Source: Polynucleobacter sp.
GTDB lineage: Bacteria; Pseudomonadota; Gammaproteobacteria; Burkholderiales; Burkholderiaceae
Direction: 5' to 3'
DNA length: 35,597 bases
Assembly (NCBI GenBank): GCA_030696845.1
Contig: JAUYRJ010000051.1
Coordinates: 1 to 35,597, forward strand
How positions within the stretch are numbered: the stretch's first letter is position 1; each line of letters begins with the position of its first letter. Positions 32,549 through 35,597 of the stretch are shown piece by piece. The notes under the pieces are model-generated. The model was not told the origin of the DNA and made no database searches. It was given only the letters and a program-made list of their open reading frames with translations. Made by a program: the position numbers and the translations under genes.

Positions 32549-33271
32549 TTATTCAAGCGAAGCGTTCGTAAACACCTCTTGTACGTCATCGAGGTTCTCT
32601 AAGACATCAAGCAGCTTTTGCATACTCTCGGCCTGATCTCCTTCTAGCGCGATTTCAGTCTCAGGGCGCATCGTCACGGTTGCCAATTCCGCTTTGAGTC
32701 CTGCTGCGCTTAAGGCATCTTGTACCTTGGAGAAGTCGGGTACAGCGGTAATCACTTCTAGGGCGCCATCATCATGGGTAACCACATCGTGCGCCCCCGC
32801 GTCGAGCGCGATCTCCATTAACCGATCCTCATTCGTGCCTGGGGCAAACAGGAGCTGCCCGCAGTGCTGAAATAAAAAAGCGACTGAACCCTCAGTGCCC
32901 ATATTGCCGCCATATTTGGTAAAGGCGTGGCGCACTTCGGCAACGGTGCGGGTGCGGTTATCGGTCATGCAGTCCACAATCACGGCGGCGCCATTAATGC
33001 CATACCCTTCATAGCGGATCTCTTCGTAGCTAACGCCCTCTAAAGAGCCGGTACCCCGCTGAATGGCGCGCTGCACATTGTCATTGGGCATATTGGAATC
33101 TTTAGCCTTGTCGATTGCAAGGCGTAGTCGGGGGTTGGTAGCGATATCGCCACCACCCAATTTGGCGGCAACTGTAATTTCTTTAATGAGTTTGGTCCAA
33201 ATCTTGCCGCGCTTTTCGTCTTGACGACCTTTGCGGTGCTGAATATTGGCCCATTTTGAGTGGCCGGCCAT
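32549..33271 (-). CDS. yebC: YebC/PmpR-family regulatory protein
   Basis: A 240-residue member of the YebC family (TACO1-like), now linked to translation of difficult sequences and also described as a DNA-binding regulator. It starts [20 protein letters not shown] and contains [54 protein letters not shown] and the alternating C-terminal acidic part ending VFTNASLE. It is the first gene of the long minus-strand operon. The divergent region to qor (33272-33459) holds its promoter and a 10-bp dyad. Confidence 0.96.
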   Translation of the reverse strand: MAGHSKWANIQHRKGRQDEKRGKIWTKLIKEITVAAKLGGGDIATNPRLRLAIDKAKDSNMPNDNVQRAIQRGTGSLEGVSYEEIRYEGYGINGAAVIVDCMTDNRTRTVAEVRHAFTKYGGNMGTEGSVAFLFQHCGQLLFAPGTNEDRLMEIALDAGAHDVVTHDDGALEVITAVPDFSKVQDALSAAGLKAELATVTMRPETEIALEGDQAESMQKLLDVLENLDDVQEVFTNASLE

Positions 33272-33294
33272 GCGGATTGATCCTTTTTTGAGTA

Positions 33295-33327
33295 ATTTTG
33301 CCTACAAGTCTCAATTTTAGGCAAAAT
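33295..33327. promoter_or_regulatory. 10-bp inverted repeat between yebC and qor
   Basis: ATTTTGCCTA (33295-33304) and TAGGCAAAAT (33318-33327) are exact inverted repeats with a 13-base spacer, 24 bases upstream of the yebC start. A further GGCAAA occurs near 33370. A TAAAAT on the minus strand overlaps the right arm as a possible -10 for yebC, without a convincing -35. An operator is plausible. Confidence 0.4.
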
Positions 33328-33410
33328 ACGGGGGCTAAAGCCAAAACTTAGATTAATTCTTTGTTTTTTGGCAAAGTGAGCCCCAAAGCCCGCTCTAGAA
33401 TTAAAAACGA

Positions 33411-33425
33411 CCCCATTCGATGGGG
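33411..33425. other. Hairpin in the qor leader
   Basis: CCCCAT (33411-33416) and ATGGGG (33420-33425) pair with a three-base loop. On the minus strand TCGTTTTT follows, which would resemble a terminator blocking stray transcription towards yebC. On the plus strand it lies 35 bases before the qor ATG. Confidence 0.4.
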
Positions 33426-33459
33426 CTAAGCGATAACCAACAAAATATCAGGAATCAAG

Positions 33460-34446
33460 ATGAGTAAAGAGATTGTGAAAGCCATTCGCATAACCGAAAC
33501 CGGCGCTCCCGAGGTCATGAAATGGGTGGATGTGGAGCTGGGTGAACCCGGTCCTGGCGAGGTGCTTATTCGCCAACATGCCTGCGGTCTCAACTACATT
33601 GATGTCTACTTTCGCTCGGGCTACTATGCCCAACCACTGCCGGGCGGCATTGGCATGGAGGGTGCTGGCGTGATTGAAAAAGTTGGTCCCGATGTTACTC
33701 ACGTCAAAGTCGGTGACCGAGTTGCTTATGCCGGAAGACCAACGGGCGCATATGCAGAGGCGCGCATCATGCCGGCCGATATCTTAGTGAAGCTTCCTGA
33801 TGCCATTTCATTTGAGCAGGGAGCGGCCATGATGCTGCAAGGCCTGACGGTACAGTATCTATTAAACGATACCTACAAAGTGCAAAAAGGCGATACGGTT
33901 TTATTTCATGCGATTGCTGGCGGCGTCGGCTTGATAGCATGCCAGTGGCTCAAGGCGATCGGCGCTACCGTAATTGGCACGGTAGGCAGCCAAGAGAAGG
34001 CCGAGATTGCGAAGGCGCACGGCTGTGATCACGTGATTTTGTACCGCGAAGAAAATTTTGTGAAGCGTGTTCAAGAGATTACGAACGGCAAAGGGGTGCC
34101 AGTTGCGTATGATGCTGTCGGCAAAGATACTTTCATGCAAACCTTAGATTGCATCTCGCCGCGCGGCATGGCAGTGTCTTTTGGTAGCGCTTCTGGCTCT
34201 CCTCCTTTGCTTGACCTCAGCATTTTGGCTGGCAAGGGCTCGCTCAAGGTGACGAGACCAACCGTGAGTACCTACGTCCTGAATCGCAGCTTGCTGGAGC
34301 CAATGGCCGTGGATTTATTCGACAAAGTCAGCTCAGGTAAGGTCAAGATCGAGATTAAGCAGCGTTATGCGCTCAAGGATGCCGTACAAGCTCATCGCGA
34401 CTTAGAGGGGCGCAAGACCTCCGGATCGACGATTCTGTTGCCATAA
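33460..34446 (+). CDS. qor: NADPH:quinone oxidoreductase, zinc-independent MDR type
   Basis: A 328-residue medium-chain reductase of the Qor group. It has the GroES-like N terminus (about 1-125: QHACGLNYIDVYFRSGYYAQ and GGIGMEGAGVIEKVG), then the Rossmann domain with a nucleotide-binding FHAIAGGVGLIACQWLK near residue 150 and the YDAVGKDTF and SFGSASGSPP segments. The catalytic zinc ligands of alcohol dehydrogenases are absent. It is expected to reduce quinones with NADPH in the cytosol. AGGA precedes the ATG by seven bases. It stands alone before tRNA-Leu. Confidence 0.93.
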   Translation: MSKEIVKAIRITETGAPEVMKWVDVELGEPGPGEVLIRQHACGLNYIDVYFRSGYYAQPLPGGIGMEGAGVIEKVGPDVTHVKVGDRVAYAGRPTGAYAEARIMPADILVKLPDAISFEQGAAMMLQGLTVQYLLNDTYKVQKGDTVLFHAIAGGVGLIACQWLKAIGATVIGTVGSQEKAEIAKAHGCDHVILYREENFVKRVQEITNGKGVPVAYDAVGKDTFMQTLDCISPRGMAVSFGSASGSPPLLDLSILAGKGSLKVTRPTVSTYVLNRSLLEPMAVDLFDKVSSGKVKIEIKQRYALKDAVQAHRDLEGRKTSGSTILLP

Positions 34447-34485
34447 TTAGCGGTGCGCATTTGTATTTGTTAAACTCTCACCTCC

Positions 34486-34504
34486 TAGCGGCGAATTGCC
34501 GCTA
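34486..34504 (+). terminator. Hairpin between qor and tRNA-Leu
   Basis: TAGCGGC (34486-34492) and GCCGCTA (34498-34504) form a perfect seven-pair stem with loop GAATT. There is no T-run behind it, so it could end qor transcription only weakly or be part of the tRNA precursor, whose first base is nine bases further on. Confidence 0.45.
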
Positions 34505-34513
34505 AGTTCACCT

Positions 34514-34598
34514 GCCTCGGTGATGGAATTGGTAGACGTGCCGGACTCAAAATCCGGTGCCGCAAGGCGTGTCGGTTCGAGTCCGACCCGAGGCACCA
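34514..34598 (+). tRNA. tRNA-Leu (anticodon CAA)
   Basis: An 85-base class II tRNA with acceptor GCCTCGG/CCGAGGC, anticodon loop CTCAAAA (anticodon CAA, reads TTG), a long variable arm (TGCCGCAAGGCGT region), T loop GGTTCGAGTCC and an encoded CCA. It lies between qor and the cysB remnant; no integrase is next to it. Confidence 0.97.
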
Positions 34599-34618
34599 CA
34601 GCGCTTATCTTGCGCTGT
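34598..34618. terminator. Hairpin after tRNA-Leu, shared with cysB 3' side
   Basis: ACAGCGC (34598-34604) and GCGCTGT (34612-34618) form a perfect seven-pair stem with loop TTATCTT. It begins at the last tRNA base and ends 13 bases before the convergent cysB stop. T-runs are weak on both strands. Confidence 0.6.
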
Positions 34619-34631
34619 TCATTGAACCGAT

Positions 34632-35573
34632 TTAGATCTGATAATTTTCTGGCTTGTTAGTCATTGCTTGCTCAACAATCTTTTTGGTTAGTGTTGGCGA
34701 GAAGAGTTCAATGAAGGTAAATACAAAGGAGCGGAGGTAGGCGCCTTGCTTGATGCCTAGGTGCGTGACATTGTTGCCAAATAGGTGGCCTACCGGTATG
34801 GCGCGCAAATTACGGTCGCGTTCCACATCAAACGCAACGCCAGCCACGATACCGATACCCATGCCGACTTCTACATACGTCTTGATGACATCCGCATCAA
34901 TTGCTTCCAAAATGATGTCGGGTTGTAAATTGCGCTGCGCAAATGCCGCATCGATTTTTGCGCGACCCGCAAATGCCTTGTCGTATGTGATGAGCGGGTA
35001 TTTGGTCAGATCTTCCGCGGTAATCGATTTTGAGCTCAGCAAAGGATGGTTCAAGGGCAGGATGAGTAGGTGTTGCCACTGGTAACCTGGTAGGGCAAGC
35101 ACCCCATCGCAATTCGCGATGCCTTCGGTTGCAATGGCGATATCCGCTTTGTCTTGTAGGAGCATTTCGGCGATTTGGCTAGGGCTGCCCTGAGCGATGC
35201 TGACCCGGACTTTTGGAAAGCGTTTAGTAAATTCAGTCAGTACTTTTGGTAGGGCGTAGCGCGCCTGAGTATGCGTGGTTGCGATGACAAAGCTACCCTG
35301 ATCTTGGGTGGCAAAATCTTGACCAACGCGTTTAAGGGTTTCCACTTCGTCCAAAATCCGCTCTATGGAGCTCAAGATTCGTTTACCGGGTTCCGTTAAA
35401 GAGCGAATCCGCTTGCCGTGGCGCCTGAAGATCTCAACGCCCAGCTCATCCTCCAGCTCAATAATGGCCTTAGAGACGCCTGGCTGGGAGGTGAAGAGTG
35501 CTTTTGCGGCCGAGGTCAGATTAAATTGCTGAAGGACCGCCTAACGCACAAAGCGGAATTTGTGCAGATTCAT
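34632..35573 (-). pseudogene. cysB: cysB-like LysR regulator with in-frame amber stop at codon 11
   Basis: A LysR-type regulator matching CysB, the activator of sulfate assimilation genes that senses N-acetylserine. The frame begins at ATG 35573 with AAGGA upstream and reads MNLHKFRFVR, then TAG (35543-35541), then AVLQQFNLTSAAKALFTSQP and the rest of the helix-turn-helix and the full effector domain (VIATTHTQARYALP, FPKVRVSIAQGSPSQI, VGMGIGIVAGVAF) to 34632, with no other stop or shift. Without the TAG the product would be 313 residues, the normal size. Family members have Gln here; CAG to TAG is a single C-to-T change. No ATG, GTG or TTG occurs in frame until the TTG codon at 35375, which would give a 247-residue protein without the DNA-binding domain. 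It may be a recent nonsense mutation, a suppressed codon or a sequencing error. Confidence 0.85.
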
Positions 35574-35597
35574 GAATAAAGTCCTTATATATCATTA

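Noticed and set aside
34632..35375. Treating the 247-residue frame as a normal LysR gene
   Set aside because: It lacks the DNA-binding domain, which is fully encoded just upstream in the same frame beyond one TAG; the interrupted-gene reading explains all the sequence.

Overview
The window looks like a betaproteobacterial chromosome segment, most probably Burkholderiales close to Polynucleobacter. I infer this from remembered protein similarity and gene order (tsaE-amiC, a yebC-purD-hemF-nadD-rsfS-rlmH-maf-rng line, a CysB-like regulator beginning MNLHKFRFVR); no database search was possible.

Region 1 (1 to about 6942) is the right end of an integrative element, visibly more A+T-rich than the rest and full of unrecognised genes. 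It lies against the 3' end of a tRNA-Lys gene and carries a 460-residue tyrosine integrase facing away from that tRNA. It also holds a second, catalytic-domain-only tyrosine recombinase, a gene running off the left edge, a 299-residue unknown protein and a row of four small genes. These four are preceded by a structured leader containing a perfect GCTCTTTAACAA (boxA-type) antitermination sequence. The matching left attachment site is not in the window.

Region 2 (6943-21006) is ordinary chromosome: tRNA-Lys, tsaE-amiC (minus), queG, azlCD (plus), a YdiJ-type D-2-hydroxyacid dehydrogenase (minus) divergent from a GlcG-like gene and an RhlE-like helicase, gluQ (minus) almost back to back with dnaE (plus). 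QueG and GluQRS both act in queuosine tRNA modification.

Region 3 (21008-26501) is an envelope block: three glycosyltransferases in overlapping minus-strand order (one GT9, two GT2), a divergent MsbA-like lipid A flippase gene, and galE. The likely theme is building and flipping lipopolysaccharide core and sugar precursors.

Region 4 (26522-33271, with galE probably at its end) is a long minus-strand operon: yebC, purD, hemF, nadD, rsfS, rlmH, maf, rng. Gaps are short or absent and several starts are not ATG. Region 5 (33295-35597) has a quinone reductase gene (plus), tRNA-Leu(CAA) and a cysB-like LysR gene (minus) interrupted at codon 11 by an in-frame TAG.

The most notable points are the cysB amber codon, the boxA-type leader driving unknown acidic small proteins inside the integrative element, the insulated tRNA-Lys/int junction with tandem repeats, and several dyads in the element's divergent intergenic regions.
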